NCBI GenBank assembly: GCA_946811695.1
Contig: OX328125.1
Span: 103,016,176-103,080,175 of the forward strand
Source: Gonocerus acuteangulatus
Taxonomy: Eukaryota > Arthropoda > Insecta > Hemiptera > Coreidae
Reading direction: 5' to 3'
Length of the DNA stretch: 64,000 bases
In this document: in pieces, positions 36,707 to 49,070 of the stretch
Layout: the number at the start of each line of letters is the position of its first letter
How positions within the stretch are numbered: position 1 is the first letter of the stretch
Notes under the pieces: generated by a model
Seen by the model: only the letters and a program-made list of their open reading frames with translations
Told to the model about the DNA's origin: nothing
The model's database searches: none
Position numbers and translations under genes: made by a program

Positions 36707-36883
36707 TTAAATTTTAACGCCCATTTATTATTAACTATGAATTTTAGGACGGGTCATCTTTAGGTTACCACCCTTTTCTTTTTTCTAAAGAAAAGTCATC
36801 ACCCCTAGTGGGAATCGAACCCACGACCCTTTGGCACAGAGTGTTAAGTGCTCATGCCTTAACGCTCATGGCCACCGGGTCTC
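36707..36883 (-). mobile_element. tRNA-derived SINE, family C (best copy)
   Basis: Reverse complement: ggagacccggtggccatgag, ..., gggtcgtgggttcgattccc, actaggggtgatgac, then a core 'aagggtggtaacctaaagat...gacccgtcc'. The core also occurs in the 5S-headed SINE. Confidence 0.75.
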
Positions 36884-38024
36884 CAGCTATTTTCAATCTC
36901 ACTAAAATACCTTTGAAAATACACTTTTTTCATACGTGCTTCTTTTGGACCACCAAATCACCTTTTACTGTGATTGATCTTGAGATGAAATCCTTGTTTT
37001 ATGCAAGATAAGTTAAGTTTCTTGTCCTCATAGTTGAAATTTAGGTTGGGTTCAAAGAAAGGTTAGATAGTACTGATACACAGAGCCTAATTAATCAGGA
37101 GAGTTATTGGAAATAATAAATATTGTCGGCAAAAAATAAAATGAATTTAATATTATAGAAATAAAAAAAAAACCTTCTTCAGGTGTAATGAAAGATGTCC
37201 AGGATTCATGTAAAAGTATTATAAAAGGGAAGTAAACAAAACCTTCACTACTGTTACACACATTATTTCAACAGGACAACAGTGTTTCATCTGAAAACTC
37301 ATAAGCAACATGGCATATATAGATTTTTTATGTAAGCTAGCTTATGGATTAGAAAGATCACATTTGAAAAATATAAGCCGTTTTCAGTTGCTATTTGCAC
37401 AGGCTTTATAGTTTAGAATATTCATCAACTCAAATAACCACTGTAGTGTGTTTTGAATTTGTGTCCATGGTAGTGTGTTTTGAAATGTATTTATTTTATT
37501 TTTCTTGTTTAATTAGGATATCTACGACTTGTGCTATTTTATATATTTGTTCATTGAGGCCTCAATGCCTAATCCTCCCAATGAGTTCACCTGAAAATAT
37601 GTGTTTTATTGAAAATAAGACAAAAGAAAAAATATTTTTGTTTAAACTTTCATGGCAGTTTGTTTAAATTATATGAAAGAAAAAAGCAAGGCTTTGTGAA
37701 ATGGAGCATTTTAGCTTGCTGAGTCCAAGATGAACATTAATTGCTAAAAAAGGATTATAGCATGATGTCAAAAGTGTTCAAGAATGTTGATTTGATGACA
37801 GTCTCCTGTCAGCATAGTATATGGTTTATTACCAATAAGTTATGAAATAGTACTATGCCAGTTGAAATGAAGATCTTTTAGAACACTGCCAGTTATACAA
37901 ACATGGATTGTGTGTACAATATAAGGGAAGAAATGTATTTTAAGGACTTATTAAGTCTACAGTGATTTAGACATGTGTACCAAATGGAGGAAAGTAGGGG
38001 AACTCTGAAAACTAACTCCAGAAG

Positions 38025-38640
38025 ATTTATTATTTATTTATTTTATCCAATGGCCATCGGTGGTGGTTGAGACATTTGACGCTGAGCCTCCTAGTATCGT
38101 GTTGTGAAGCCAGGAGGGTGGTTCCCACCATCCTTCCGGTTGAACAGAGAAGGCAAATGTCTGAGTCTGCTAAGCCTAGGCGATTTAGAGGTGGGCCTGT
38201 AGGTAGTCATGCCCAGTTTCCAGGCTGAATCTTGCAACAGCTTCACTTCTGCTCAGATTGTCTGAGATGTGACCTGCAATTGCTAGGTTATCCGACATTT
38301 TTCCTGTGTGGACGCTTTTTAGGAGGTTCTTAGTATGCCTGTATATTGCGGTGTCAATTTGGCTTCTTGCTGCTTGCAAGGTTTGGAGAGTATCAAGTTG
38401 CTCCTCCTTTGCTCATTTTTTTGGCAATTTTGTCCGTTTTCTCATTACCTGGAAGACCGATGTGGCTGGGGACCCAATGATGACTGACATTCCATCCCCT
38501 ATTAATAAGGTGGCTATTTTCCTGTGGCAATTTGAGATATTAAGACAATCAGTGTTTGCTGTTGTTAAGGGAATAAATTGCAGCCTTAGAGTCAATAAGG
38601 AATACAATCTTAAAAGAAGATAAAAGAAAAAAGGCACAAA
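38025..38640 (-). pseudogene. LINE fragment with RNase H motifs
   Basis: In minus-strand frames it reads WVPSHIGLPGNEKTDKIAKK (RNase H), then SRSEAVARFSLETGHDYLQA, typical of the C-terminal half of I/Jockey-type LINEs. Two or more frameshifts and stops separate the pieces. The 3' end continues to a TTTA-rich tail at 38025. Confidence 0.75.
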
Positions 38641-39584
38641 GACTTTCCTAACTTGACCCTATTGGATTCTTTACAGCTCTAAGGAACAGAACTCTGAGGC
38701 ATATGAGGAATTTTGCAAGAAATCAAGATTAAAGATTCACCAAGAATACAGAGAGTTAAATAGTAAACCCTGAGTTTTTAAACTTCTTTTTTAGAGTTTA
38801 CTACTTTAATGACTAAAACAGAAGCCACCTAAAGATGAGTTCTTAGTATACAATAACAATTGTTTATAATGTCTTTAGCTGTAAGGAATCACCAACAAAA
38901 AATGTACAGTCATCTCACACATTTATATAAAAAATGTGAGTTACAGTAACATAATTTTTAAAACGTTTTCTCAATAATAATGAATTGAATAGCATACAAT
39001 GAACATCAGTGAAAAGTAAGATTTTGGTAGCCCTTTTCGTGATTTGGGATTCCCATTCCTGCACATTCGATTTTATGAGCCCAGCTAGTCATATGATCCA
39101 ATTTTCTTCGTATGATAAAAAATATTTGATTAATTTGAAAGTTTTCCTTTTAAAGCTCAGTCTCCGTTTGGAGGAAAAAGAGAAAGTAATTTTTTTCTGG
39201 TAAAAAATACCACACCATATCTCATTTAGAAAAGGAATAGGCCAACATAACGTATGCTTCATCACGCATTGTATTTTTAAGAACACAACTAAAATGAATC
39301 CCAAAGTAAAATCAAGTTGTACAATGTATAATAATCTTATACCAAATTGAGCACAGTGATTTAATATTGTTTTGAAAATAACTAAACCATTGATTTATAG
39401 CTAAGCTGTTTTATCTAATTTTAAATGTGGAAAAGAATCTACCCCAATTTCTGGGGATATCTGTAGTCAATTATGTTCATTATTTCAAACATTAATCTAT
39501 ATTAAAAAATCTAATTTTTGTCATATTTTGTACATTTGAACTTACTATCTTGACTTTAATGAATCTGTAATGTTAACATTTCAG

Positions 39585-39644
39585 AGGAAGTTATATTGGC
39601 TGAAGAGAGAACAACAGAAGAAGAAAAAATGCATATAATAGAAG
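39585..39644 (+). CDS. cac: cac exon: I-II loop, EEVILAEERTTEEEKMHI
   Basis: A 60-nt exon between atttcag and gtgaga encodes EEVILAEERTTEEEKMHIIE, an acidic stretch found just after the AID in insect Cac. It is in phase 1 on both sides, so skipping it would remove 20 residues without a frameshift. Confidence 0.93.
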
Positions 39645-39966
39645 GTGAGAAATACTTAAAAAATTTAATAATTACTAATTTATTTGTATCAATTTTCCTT
39701 TTATGAACATCTTGGGGTATTTAATTATCTTAATTGTTATAAAGAATAGTACCGATGGTCATCAGTTAATAAGCATATTCAAATTATTTGAAGAATGTTT
39801 ATTCGGCATTTTGGGATACTCATTCATAGTATTCTTCAGCAAAATTACAATTTGGCAGCTAACAAAAATTCATAAAATATTAAGAACAAACTTTCTACAG
39901 AAATACGTTATACAAAGAGAATAGGAAAGTAATGTGCAACTATATTAAGGGATAATACTACCTTGT

Positions 39967-40128
39967 GGGGTCTCCCGTAGTCTAGTGGCTAGCACGCTGG
40001 ATTCATAAGCGGGAGATGGTGGGTTCGATTCCCACCTCCGGCAGGAATTTTCTCATCTCAAGGCTCGCTGGGAAAATTCCTCGCTGCATCCTGGATGTCG
40101 GCGCTAATGACCTAGAAGTAGATGCGCC

Positions 40129-40164
<36 letters not shown>
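39967..40164 (+). mobile_element. tRNA-derived SINE, family A (best copy)
   Basis: ggggtctcccgtagtctagt...ggctagcacgctgg (A box), gtgggttcgattcccacc (B box), 'ctggatgtcggcgctaatga' and a 35-nt poly(A). The head resembles tRNA-Glu in the TCTAGTGGCTA region. Confidence 0.9.
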
Positions 40165-40167
<3 letters not shown>

Positions 40168-40766
40168 TATATTGTATGGCCGAAATAAAAGTCATTTTCT
40201 ACAATTTATGAGTAATAAAGAAATCCTTTATGTCATAAGTTTTATATCGGATGTTAAAGTATCCAAAAAAAAAAAAGTTATAATTTTTCGAAAACAAAAT
40301 GGCGGCGCTGTGTCTGATGAACGGAAACCCTCTTTTTTTCAATGGCGATAGACTAGAACAAAAGACTAAAATTATTTTGAAAGAAGAAAGTTAAATGTAG
40401 TAAAGTACGAAGGATTTTTAAAAAAATATTAATTTTTTTCAAAAATGGTGAACAATTCTTCATTTTTTATTAAAAATCCATTTTTAAAAAAATAATCCAT
40501 AACAAAAAAAAAAAAGGTTTTTTAATTTTGAAACGTATCAGGACTTTAGTTGAAAAATCGAATTTTTGGCACGATTAAAAACTGTTCCAGCACATAAACA
40601 TTCTTGGATTTAATTTTTGATTAGTTTTTGCTAAGGAAACATTTAAGTCTATAAAAAAGAAGTTGCAAGGTAGTATTAAACCCTAAGTAAAGTGTACAAA
40701 AACAAAGAAATTATGAGGTACATCTATTACAATTAGCAGTGTCCTTCCTTCTTCTTACCAGCCTCT

Positions 40767-41440
40767 TTAACCCTTTAAGGCGGAATGATCAGAAAACAAA
40801 TTAAAAAACAAGTCATGCAAAAAAATTACTCCTTTTGGTTGCTGAAGCACAGCCCATAGCCCATTTCTATTAAATGTTATCATTAGCCCGGCTACTCAAA
40901 TTAAAATTTGCGAAGAAATATTTTTACTCTTTGAGACATTTATAATTACATAAAGTAGTAAGGAAATAAATAAACTGTGATAAAAACAATCCGTTCTCCT
41001 AGGCCTAAATTAGGATGTGGTTTCACGCTCTTTCCGGTGTAAATATCCATATTTAATGCATATCATGTCTCACTGCAGCACAAAACCCATACTTTCGTCT
41101 AAACAATTATCAATAACATCCTAGCGACATATTCTAGAAAGATAAAGTACAAGCAATAGTATTTCATATAGATATACGAATTTTTTACATACATTGTTGA
41201 AGGTAGATGTGCTTCTGTGGAAGGAAACCACCGATAATGCGCGTTTGGGTACGCTAGGTGCCGTAAAACGACAAAGGCCGTTAAAGTACCGCTATGTGGG
41301 CTGCCAAGGGGTAGAAAGGATCGTAAATAGTTTTAACAGTCCCAGGATATCAATTAGAGCAACAAGCTACTAGAATCAGCACCGCAAACGAATTTTGAAA
41401 CTTACGACGACTCAGCCGTCTCTGCCCCTTAAAGGATTAA
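40767..41440. mobile_element. TTAA-bounded piggyBac-like MITE
   Basis: TTAACCCTTTAAGGCGGAAT at the left and GCCCCTTAAAGGATTAA at the right. Confidence 0.65.
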
Positions 41441-41589
41441 TAATCTATTGTGAATTATGGACCTCTGTCAATTAGTCCACGGCTCAAAGAGTTATAGTAG
41501 TCTTCTCCTTTACCAGAATACTCTGGCCAGATTCGAACTAGTTTTCGTAAGGATCTAAGGAAAATGACAAATCCAACCTTTATGGTTGT

Positions 41590-42365
41590 TTATTTACGAT
41601 TATAATCACAGACCGTGAAGGTGTAATTATAATTATAATTGTAATTACAAGATTGATTATGATTACGCTTGTAATCATGCCTTTGATTATAATTACACTC
41701 GTAATTACATTTTTCTATGATTACAACTGTATTCACAACATTTTTCTGTGATTATGACTGTAATCACAACTTTTCTGAGATTATGGAGAATAATCACAAC
41801 TTTTGTGGTTATGAACATTATCACAACTTTTCCGAAACTACGACTGTAATCACTTCTTCTTTTATTTTTATAATTGGAATACTATTGCTGATTTCTTATA
41901 GATAATTACCGTAATACCAACGGATGACAAACTCCAAAAGACTCATTTATCCATATCTAGGACTCTCAATATATTGATGCGAATAGTTTTTCAGTTCTAC
42001 TGCTCAGCTGTGTTGAGTTTGAGACTTTTGAGTGTTGAATGTGCCTGTCTAAAAGGTGTAATAATTTAGGTTCATTCTACTTGGATTGAGTTAGGCTCCT
42101 TAGCAATCTCATTGGACATTCTAATTTGTCAAAGAGAATTTGTGATAATGTTCGTAATTACAGAAAAGTTATGCTTACAGAGGTAATCACAGAGAAAAGT
42201 TGTGATTACATTTACAATTGTAATCACAACTTTTCTCTCGTAATTACGATTATAATCGTTATCATAATTACATCTCCAGGGTCTGTGATTGTAATCATGA
42301 ACGTAATCACGAAAACGCTCGAAAGCCTGTGATTATAACAGTAATCGTAATTATGATTATGGCGG
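41590..42365. repeat. Foldback of GTAATCAC/GTGATTAC motifs
   Basis: Dozens of GTAATCACAACTTTTCT-like units in both orientations flank a unique centre (41870-42130). 42191-42210 and 42219-42238 form a perfect 20-bp stem with an 8-nt loop. Confidence 0.75.
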
Positions 42366-42702
42366 GATTAGGGGCCAAGGTCTTTGGCGTGAAGGGACTA
42401 ATGATAGATACATAACTCTTCAGAAGCACTGGGTCTTTATCACCATTAGTTTTGCTCAGACATGTATTCTAATGCGATCCAAAATATTGGATATCAAAAT
42501 AACAAAAGATCTTAGGAAAACGGAGCCTTTATCAGATTGTAGAGCTGTTTCTGATTCTAAGCAGAAAAATACATTAAATTCAGCTTTACCTGGACCAATT
42601 TTTTAATTAAAGCTGAATCCCACAGTGATCGGCTTTTTTTGGCATTTACATACGTTTTCTATTTTTTGATTTATTATAGATATTTTATGTATGTGTTTTC
42701 AG

Positions 42703-42804
42703 CTAGGAGACGAGCTGCTGCTAAAAAGAAAAAGTTAAAATCATTAGGTAAAAGTAAAAGTACTGATACAGAAGAAGAAGAGGGGGAAGAGGAAGGAGAA
42801 GATG
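42703..42804 (+). CDS. cac: cac exon: I-II loop, basic then acidic segment
   Basis: Between ttttcag and gtaagt, 102 nt encode ARRRAAAKKKKLKSLGKSK then STDTEEEEGEEEGEDG. The basic block followed by a glutamate run is typical of the insect Cac I-II linker. It is phase 1 at both ends. Confidence 0.93.
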
Positions 42805-43280
42805 GTAAGTACATCCTTCTGTTCTAATTTACAATTAGTATTAATAATCTATTTATTTTTTATTTATTTATTTAGTGAGAATTTACAACAATGTAAAAAT
42901 ACTTTACATTAATAATCAAAGCCATAATCTTAGTCAAAAGCATTAAACAAAAAATAGCACTCTATTTCACTTTGAATTTGTTTAGCATGATTTTTCTATT
43001 GATGCTATTTTTTTAAAATATTATATTCTTTAAAGCACTTTTTGGAGTGTTCCCTGTTTTCATAAACCAATTTGAGAGGGTATGCTAGATAAATCATAGG
43101 CAATAGTTCTAGAACCATCAGAAAAAGTCCATTCATTAGGTATATTATCCTTATCACTTGATGGGTGCTCTTTAAACAAAAGTTGGACACAAACCCTTTT
43201 AAAAAAAAGTGTAAAATCCGAGAAGTCTTTACATGGAAATGATGTGAGAATCATATTTCAAATAACATAAAATCCATTTA

Positions 43281-43645
43281 GGGGGCGAGGTGAGCTCAGT
43301 GGTTGAGCACTGGACTCATATGCTGGATGACCTGAGTTCAAATCCTGAGCAAGCACTTAAGATTTTTTCTTCTAGTGTCTTCGTTCATGGATTGAATTCG
43401 GCCTCCCTAACCGTCCCTAGGCCAACCCAGCCTTTAATTAATTTATTAATGGGTACCTTGGTGCTAATGACCCTAGCAGTGGAAGCAGAAAGGGGAAAAT
43501 CAGGTGGCCAGAGCATAGTATTGACCACACTATCTCCCTAGTGTGCCACATGGTCATGAATCAGATACCTCTACAGTATCTGCTCCTCAGGGTCCTCGTG
43601 GCCTGTTACAGGACTGCTTCTTTTTTTTTTTTTTTTTTTTTTTTT
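43281..43645 (+). mobile_element. tRNA-derived SINE, family B (full length)
   Basis: Head ggtgagctcagtggttgagc (A box) and gagttcaaatcc (B box), then a long body ending 'ctcgtggcctgttacaggac' and a T-run. Partial copies lie at 26640, 50828 and, inverted, about 16925-17000. Confidence 0.75.
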
Positions 43646-44938
43646 AAATCCAGTTACAAACTTTTTATGAGAAATATATTTTTTCTATCCTTGATTATTA
43701 TAATTTTGTTTTATTTCTGGCATTACAAACAAATTATATTATTTGATTGAATATGCCATGTTTGAGCAAACCAATGATATTGGATAATTTTAGAACCACA
43801 AATTCCTTGAAAGGAAAAATATACAATGCTCTCAAAAATGTAATTTTGTGCGATACACCTTTGGAAAATTATGTTTATTAGCTGGCATTACAGGAATTTT
43901 GCATGATATTGAGCTTTTCTTCACAGAAGAGTTAGATAGACAGATTTTCTTTTGTATTTTTTAGGAGTCAGGAATACTAATTTACTTTTTATGACATTAA
44001 AATTTTGATTGGCTTATTTAACAGGAATTTTAGTTTACCTTAAGATTTAATTACTGGTTCAATGGCTTCCATCTCCAGTAAAGTTGATTTATTGCATATA
44101 ACATGATATTTTGCCAGAACCCCATCTGACTTTTTAAGAATTTCTTATTTAAGCTTATTTATTTTTTTAAATTTTTATTTAATCTTATTAAGAGCCCTTT
44201 ATTATAACCATATTAGCAATTAATGATTAATTCCATAATCAGACGTATAGCCTTCCTATATTGATGCCTGAGGACCGTTACTTGGATTGCGTGGCTCAAT
44301 AAGCGTGGGGGCTGTAAATAAGGATAGACGTAATTATTTGTCCTGGCACTTGGGACATGCTTGTTCTTTCTCAGCCATTTCCACCTTAACAGTTTTTACA
44401 CATTACATCCGAGTTTTTTTCAAATTCAAGTTTCAAAACATTTTTAAGGATTACATAACCCTTAGAGTCTCGCAATGTCCAAGCCCTAAAATTTATATTT
44501 GTTCTTCATCTTTATTGTAAATATTATGATATATAAAAGATGAACCTCTCAAATGCGCCCATTCATTCCCAGAGTTCCAATAATGGAATTATTTATGAAG
44601 GTAGGGATTACTTTGGGACGGGGGGGGGGGGGGGAGTTTGAGACAGCGGGTAAATTTTAGTTTGCGGGAATTCCCTGAGGGACAAACTGATAGGTTTTAG
44701 CCTGCAAACACGTGGTTTCAGTAGGCAACTTAAATATAATATTGTTTGGTAAGATAATGCAACCATACGATATTGTTGGGCTAATATTGGTACAAAGTCA
44801 TGTTTCTAATGGAAGTAATGCACCAATGTTAGACCAATCAATAGGGTAACGAATTATTATTATTATTTTTTTTAATACTATAGCTTCTAAAAGTATTATT
44901 TTGCTATATTCTATAAGAGGAAGACTAACCTAATATAT

Positions 44939-45400
44939 TTGCACGTTCAGTGAGCACCGTATGGTGGTGGTTACGGCTGGACTGACAGGACTGCCCGTTG
45001 CTCTCCTCACCTCTTCCCAGAGACAGCGAGCACCGTATGGAGCTTGGGCCCATTCAGCTTTGAGTTGTCCTCCCGAATAGTATCTATCTGCTTAGAGTTC
45101 TCTCTCACCCTTAAAAAAGGATTGAGAAGACAAAGCCGTTTGCCTTTTGGATTTCAGAGCAGCCGTTCAACCTGTTCCAATAACTGCAAGCACCATATGG
45201 TGCTCATTAGTTTTTAGGCGAATTATGAAGCTTTTTTTTTTTTCTTTTTTTTTTAATTATTATTCCTACAATGTTATAAACATTAAATCAAATGATTAAT
45301 TGTAAAACAAATTATCAGTCAGATGGGGGGAAGTAAATTAAAATCAATCACAGCGGTAGCCCAAAGTGAGCCAAGATGGCGGCAGCATTGAACGTGTTAA
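44939..45400. mobile_element. Possible TTAA-type MITE
   Basis: GCACGTTCAGTGAGCACC at the left and GCATTGAACGTGTTAA at the right are imperfectly inverted. The left TTAA is lost. 'gcgagcaccgtatgg' occurs twice inside and near-palindromic 'agcaccatatggtgct' once. Confidence 0.45.
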
Positions 45401-46119
45401 TGATTTTTTAAGCATTTTAACTTTGGAAATAAAGATAGGAGCAGACATTAAAAAGTGTCCCGACGTTACCCCTGCACGTGGTTATATATTTTTGCTTATA
45501 GATTATAAGAATTTTTTGTTCTCTTGGCAATTACATTTTATTTATTATTCTCATTCTTCAAATGTAAAAAACACTGAAGTGTAATTATTTAAAATCAAAA
45601 CTAGGTAATGGCATTACTTATATTTTATATTACCAGTATTGGAGTAAACAGGAGGGGTGTCCCTGTGTTACAATATTGGAACACCAAGAAATAATGGGTT
45701 AAGGTAGCATGGAGTGTAGGACTTCATATCTTTTATGTGCCTTTGGTTGTTTGAAGAAGTGGGGATGGGATTCTGGCTAAATACCACGTTTACCAAAAAC
45801 CTTCAGGTAGAAGGTGTTACATAGATAGAAGCTGTTACACCAGTATTAGAAAAACTTCCCAACGAAGAAGCCTTAGATAGAACTCAAGATATAGATATCT
45901 TTTATGTGACGCAAAGTCTGAAAACCAAATACTCATTTAAACAAAAATAATACTAGCCTCAGCTCCTAGAACTACATGCATGTGCTTTGAGAATACATTT
46001 ATTATCTTCAAAGACAATGGGTTAGCAGACTTTTTTTTTTATTGTAAACAATTCTTGAAATAGACCTCACTTGTTATTAGATTAAAATAACTACATGTTG
46101 TTTGTACGGCATTCGGTTG

Positions 46120-46330
46120 GTTTATTGGGGTAATATTTCACAGAAATCCCATTCTGCTTCTTCAGACAGTTGTCCATGTTCTTATACTTTTTTTTTCAGT
46201 TTGTTATTAATTTAAAAAACTGAAAAAAGTTAAAAACATGGACAAGCGTCTGAAGAAGCAGAATGGTATTTTTGCGAAATATTACCCAAATAAACAGACG
46301 GCTAGAGAATGCCGAACAAACACCAATGAT
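46120..46330. mobile_element. Inverted pair of Penelope-like ends
   Basis: 'ggacaagcgtctgaagaagc' and 'agaatggtatttttgcgaaa' at 46240 are mirrored at 46136-46175. Each arm carries CTGAAGA-A-stem-GAAAT. Head-to-head ends without a coding part suggest a collapsed element. Confidence 0.55.
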
Positions 46331-46354
46331 TCTCCCCTGCGAAGAAACCTCAAA

Positions 46355-46359
<5 letters not shown>

Positions 46360-46421
<62 letters not shown>
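46360..46421. repeat. (AT)n microsatellite
   Basis: About 31 TA dinucleotides. A second tract of similar kind lies at 46672-46752. Confidence 0.95.
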
Positions 46422-46423
<2 letters not shown>

Positions 46424-46670
46424 TTTGTGATGCAGCTTATTTCTCCCACAGTCTTGCTCTTCCTTTCTGCACAATATTTTGCCAGATTCTTCTCAGGCTT
46501 CTTCTGGCTGTCATTCATCCTTGCTGGTTGGTATAGGAATGATGCCATCCTGGTTTGGGACCTCCTTATTCGGATAAGGATATCATGCATAAAAGAGGAG
46601 CAAGACTGCTGGAGAAAGAAGCCGCATCACAAACACATGTAATTCCCAGTGAAGCAACGTAAAACCAAAC

Positions 46671-46754
<84 letters not shown>

Positions 46755-46756
<2 letters not shown>

Positions 46757-47259
46757 CAGTAGACTCTCCCTTATCTGTCGCTCTCTCTAATCCGGCCCTC
46801 TCCGAGGGAACTCGCCGGAGCTAGAGCAGCCCGTGGGTTCCTAGAAAACCTTCCATCCTAGCAAGCTAAAAATTTGTTTTGTGGTATTTCATTGAATGCA
46901 AGTCAAAGAAGGCATATAGGTTTTCTTTTAGAGGCAGTAACTTGTGTTTCTATGGAAAATAAATGTTTCTACTAAAGAATCTGCAGCTGGGCCGCCTGCC
47001 TACATATTTTTATTCCTTGAAACTTTGACATTCATATGCACTTGTAAATAATGCACCAGCAAGAATTTGTATCTTTTGAATTTATTTTATAATTCAATAG
47101 CTAAATTTTACTTAAATATGAAATATTTAAAATAGTACATATTATTTTATTTTCAAATACATAAGTGACCCTTTCTAACTGAATTTTCTAATCCGGCGTT
47201 TTCTCTAATCCGACTGTACCCTGGTCCTGACAACGCAGGATTAGGGAGAGTCTACTGTA
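46755..47259. mobile_element. pogo/Tigger-like MITE
   Basis: TACAGTAGACTCTCCCTTAT and the inverted AGGGAGAGTCTACTGTA, with TA at both edges. 505 bp without coding capacity. (AT)n tracts lie on both sides (46672-46752 and 47275-47327). Confidence 0.85.
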
Positions 47260-47273
47260 TGTATTTATGTATG

Positions 47274-47274
<1 letters not shown>

Positions 47275-47327
<53 letters not shown>
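47275..47327. repeat. (AT)n microsatellite
   Basis: TA repeats directly after a TGTA stretch. Confidence 0.9.
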
Positions 47328-47328
<1 letters not shown>

Positions 47329-47630
47329 TTATATTTCAATTGTAAATCTCTCTATGGCAGTCTCATCAGAGAAAGAGAAGCATGTCTAGCAAAAGGCAAA
47401 AGGTCCTATCACTTAAATGTGCTGTTTCATCTTAGCCTTAACTGTCTACTTATAGTTTAACAATTGCTCATGATTTTAATTGTTATATTCCAACCATCTT
47501 AGATTTTATGTGCATTTTTCATTATGATAATAACTTAATTTTTGGTAAATAAAAAAATGAAATAAAAAACAAAAAAATAAAACTCAAAAGATTTAGAAGT
47601 TAGAAAATCTATCAAACGATTTTGTTTCAG

Positions 47631-47654
47631 TGCCTGTTAAGAAAGACAAGAAAG
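47631..47654 (+). CDS. cac: Candidate 24-nt cac microexon (VPVKKDKK)
   Basis: A good pyrimidine-rich acceptor (tttgtttcag) precedes tgcctgttaagaaagacaag plus aaag, followed by gtatga. In the phase needed by its neighbours it encodes V-P-V-K-K-D-K-K, with phase 1 at both ends, so it can be included or skipped freely. It would put a basic patch straight after the acidic run. I do not recall an exact counterpart in Drosophila Cac, and the call rests on splice signals and phase alone. Confidence 0.5.
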
Positions 47655-48740
47655 GTATGAAAGTGAAAGATGCTCAGAGTAGTAAATAAGCGTTTTGAAT
47701 TTAGATTTGTAGTTAGCAATTATAAATTCATGTATATTGTTAGCTGTATAATAAAAATGAAAAATGTAATTGTGAACAGCATGGCAATCGTTAATAAATA
47801 CATTGAGAAAACATTTTTTGTAGAGAATAGTTATAATGTAGAATTAATCGATGCAAAAAAGTAAACAAGTAGCCCTAGAGTAAAAAATAATTATGGAGCA
47901 AGTCGTGGTTTTATGAAATTTTAAAGTTTTTTTTTTTTTTAATTTTAATGTTGAATTACTTTATTTTAAAAAATTGCATAGTTCATTGAGCATTTTTCTA
48001 AAGTTAATGATCTTCTAGACAAGCTTTACTTTTGTAAATAGTTCTCTTATTTTAGCCATTATAAATTGCATTATTCAATATAATTAGTTCGTTATTGGCA
48101 TTAAGGATTTTAAAGCCTTAAGAGTAAATTAAAGTGTAACTATTACTTTCCTCAACAGTCTCTTTTGTAATAATATTTCTTCAGCTGTAAACTTATTTCT
48201 TATTACGTATTCAGCTGTATTGTCAATAAGTAGAGCTGTAATTAAATAATTAATACAATTTTGAATTGTAGGTTTTTTTGTAAAAAAAAAAAAAAAAATA
48301 GTTTTGTATATTTTTGCTCTAACATCCTTTCTCGGTTTTAACCATTGCAACTGGATTCAAGATGTTTTGAACATTTGTTCATTATGTAAGTTGAAGGTGA
48401 GGGTGGGGAAGGATCAATGGATTCTTGAAGTAACTAGAAGGTGTTGCTCCACAAAATTATTTAAAACATTTAAGTTATATTTGCGTTGTTTTGAATCTGT
48501 TTAGGTTCATCTTCAGGCATATCGAATTAAGTCATGTTAAGGCCTATTATCATTTTGATAATTTCATGTTAAGGTCCATCATTTTGATGTTTGAGAGTAA
48601 AACGTTAAATCCGGGTATAACGGAATGATGTAACTAGCCGGAGTTGCTCCCCAAAACATTAAGTTATATTTGCGACGTTTCGAACCTGGCTCATCTTCAG
48701 GCGTCTTAAATGTAAAATTATACCAAGAATAAGGAGGAAG

Positions 48741-48900
48741 GACTCCCCGTGGTCTAGTGGCTAACGCTTTAGTTTCTCATGCGGGAGATGTCATGGGAGA
48801 GTTTTCTCATCTCATGGCTCGTTGAGAAAATTCCTTGCTGCCCCTTGGATGTCGGGGCTAATGGCCCAGATGTCGCGCCGAAAAAAAATAAAAAAAAATA
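48741..48900 (+). mobile_element. tRNA-derived SINE, family A
   Basis: gactccccgtggtctagtgg, a shortened B-box region, 'ttggatgtcggggctaatgg' and an A-rich tail. Confidence 0.8.
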
Positions 48901-49041
48901 AGGAGGAAACTGCTTCATCACTAATACGAAATACAAATACAATATATACAAATATTATATACCGTATATATTGTATTTTTATTGATATTAGTGACAGGAG
49001 AATTTTCCTTCTTATTCTTGGTTATTTTACATTGTATACAT

Positions 49042-49070
49042 CTGAAGATGAGCCTAAACAGGTTCGAAAC
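49042..49070 (+). other. Hammerhead-like hairpin core (clearest copy)
   Basis: CTGAAGA, T, GAGCCT-AAAC-AGGTTC, GAAAC: a six-pair stem (one G-U) between the CUGANGA and GAAA cores. Stems I and III of a full ribozyme could not be found by eye. Confidence 0.5.

Larger units (their letters stand above)
33667..39584. other. cac: cac intron (5.9 kb)
   Basis: It holds the piggyBac-like MITE, SINEs, LINE fragments and the 36061-36600 element. Intervals 36900-38020 and 38650-39580 show nothing recognisable. Confidence 0.7.
39645..42702. other. cac: cac intron (3.1 kb)
   Basis: It contains a SINE, a piggyBac-like MITE and a foldback. 40260-40690 is the partner of the dispersed repeat at 15900-16400. 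39650-39960 and 42370-42700 have no feature. Confidence 0.7.
42805..47630. other. cac: cac intron (4.8 kb)
   Basis: It carries a SINE, a TTAA-type MITE, AT microsatellites, a hairpin pair and a pogo-like MITE. 43750-44930 and 45410-46080 contain nothing recognised. Confidence 0.7.

Noticed and set aside
39967..40040. Functional tRNA gene
   Set aside because: The head has A and B boxes but no closed acceptor stem, and continues into a SINE body with poly(A).
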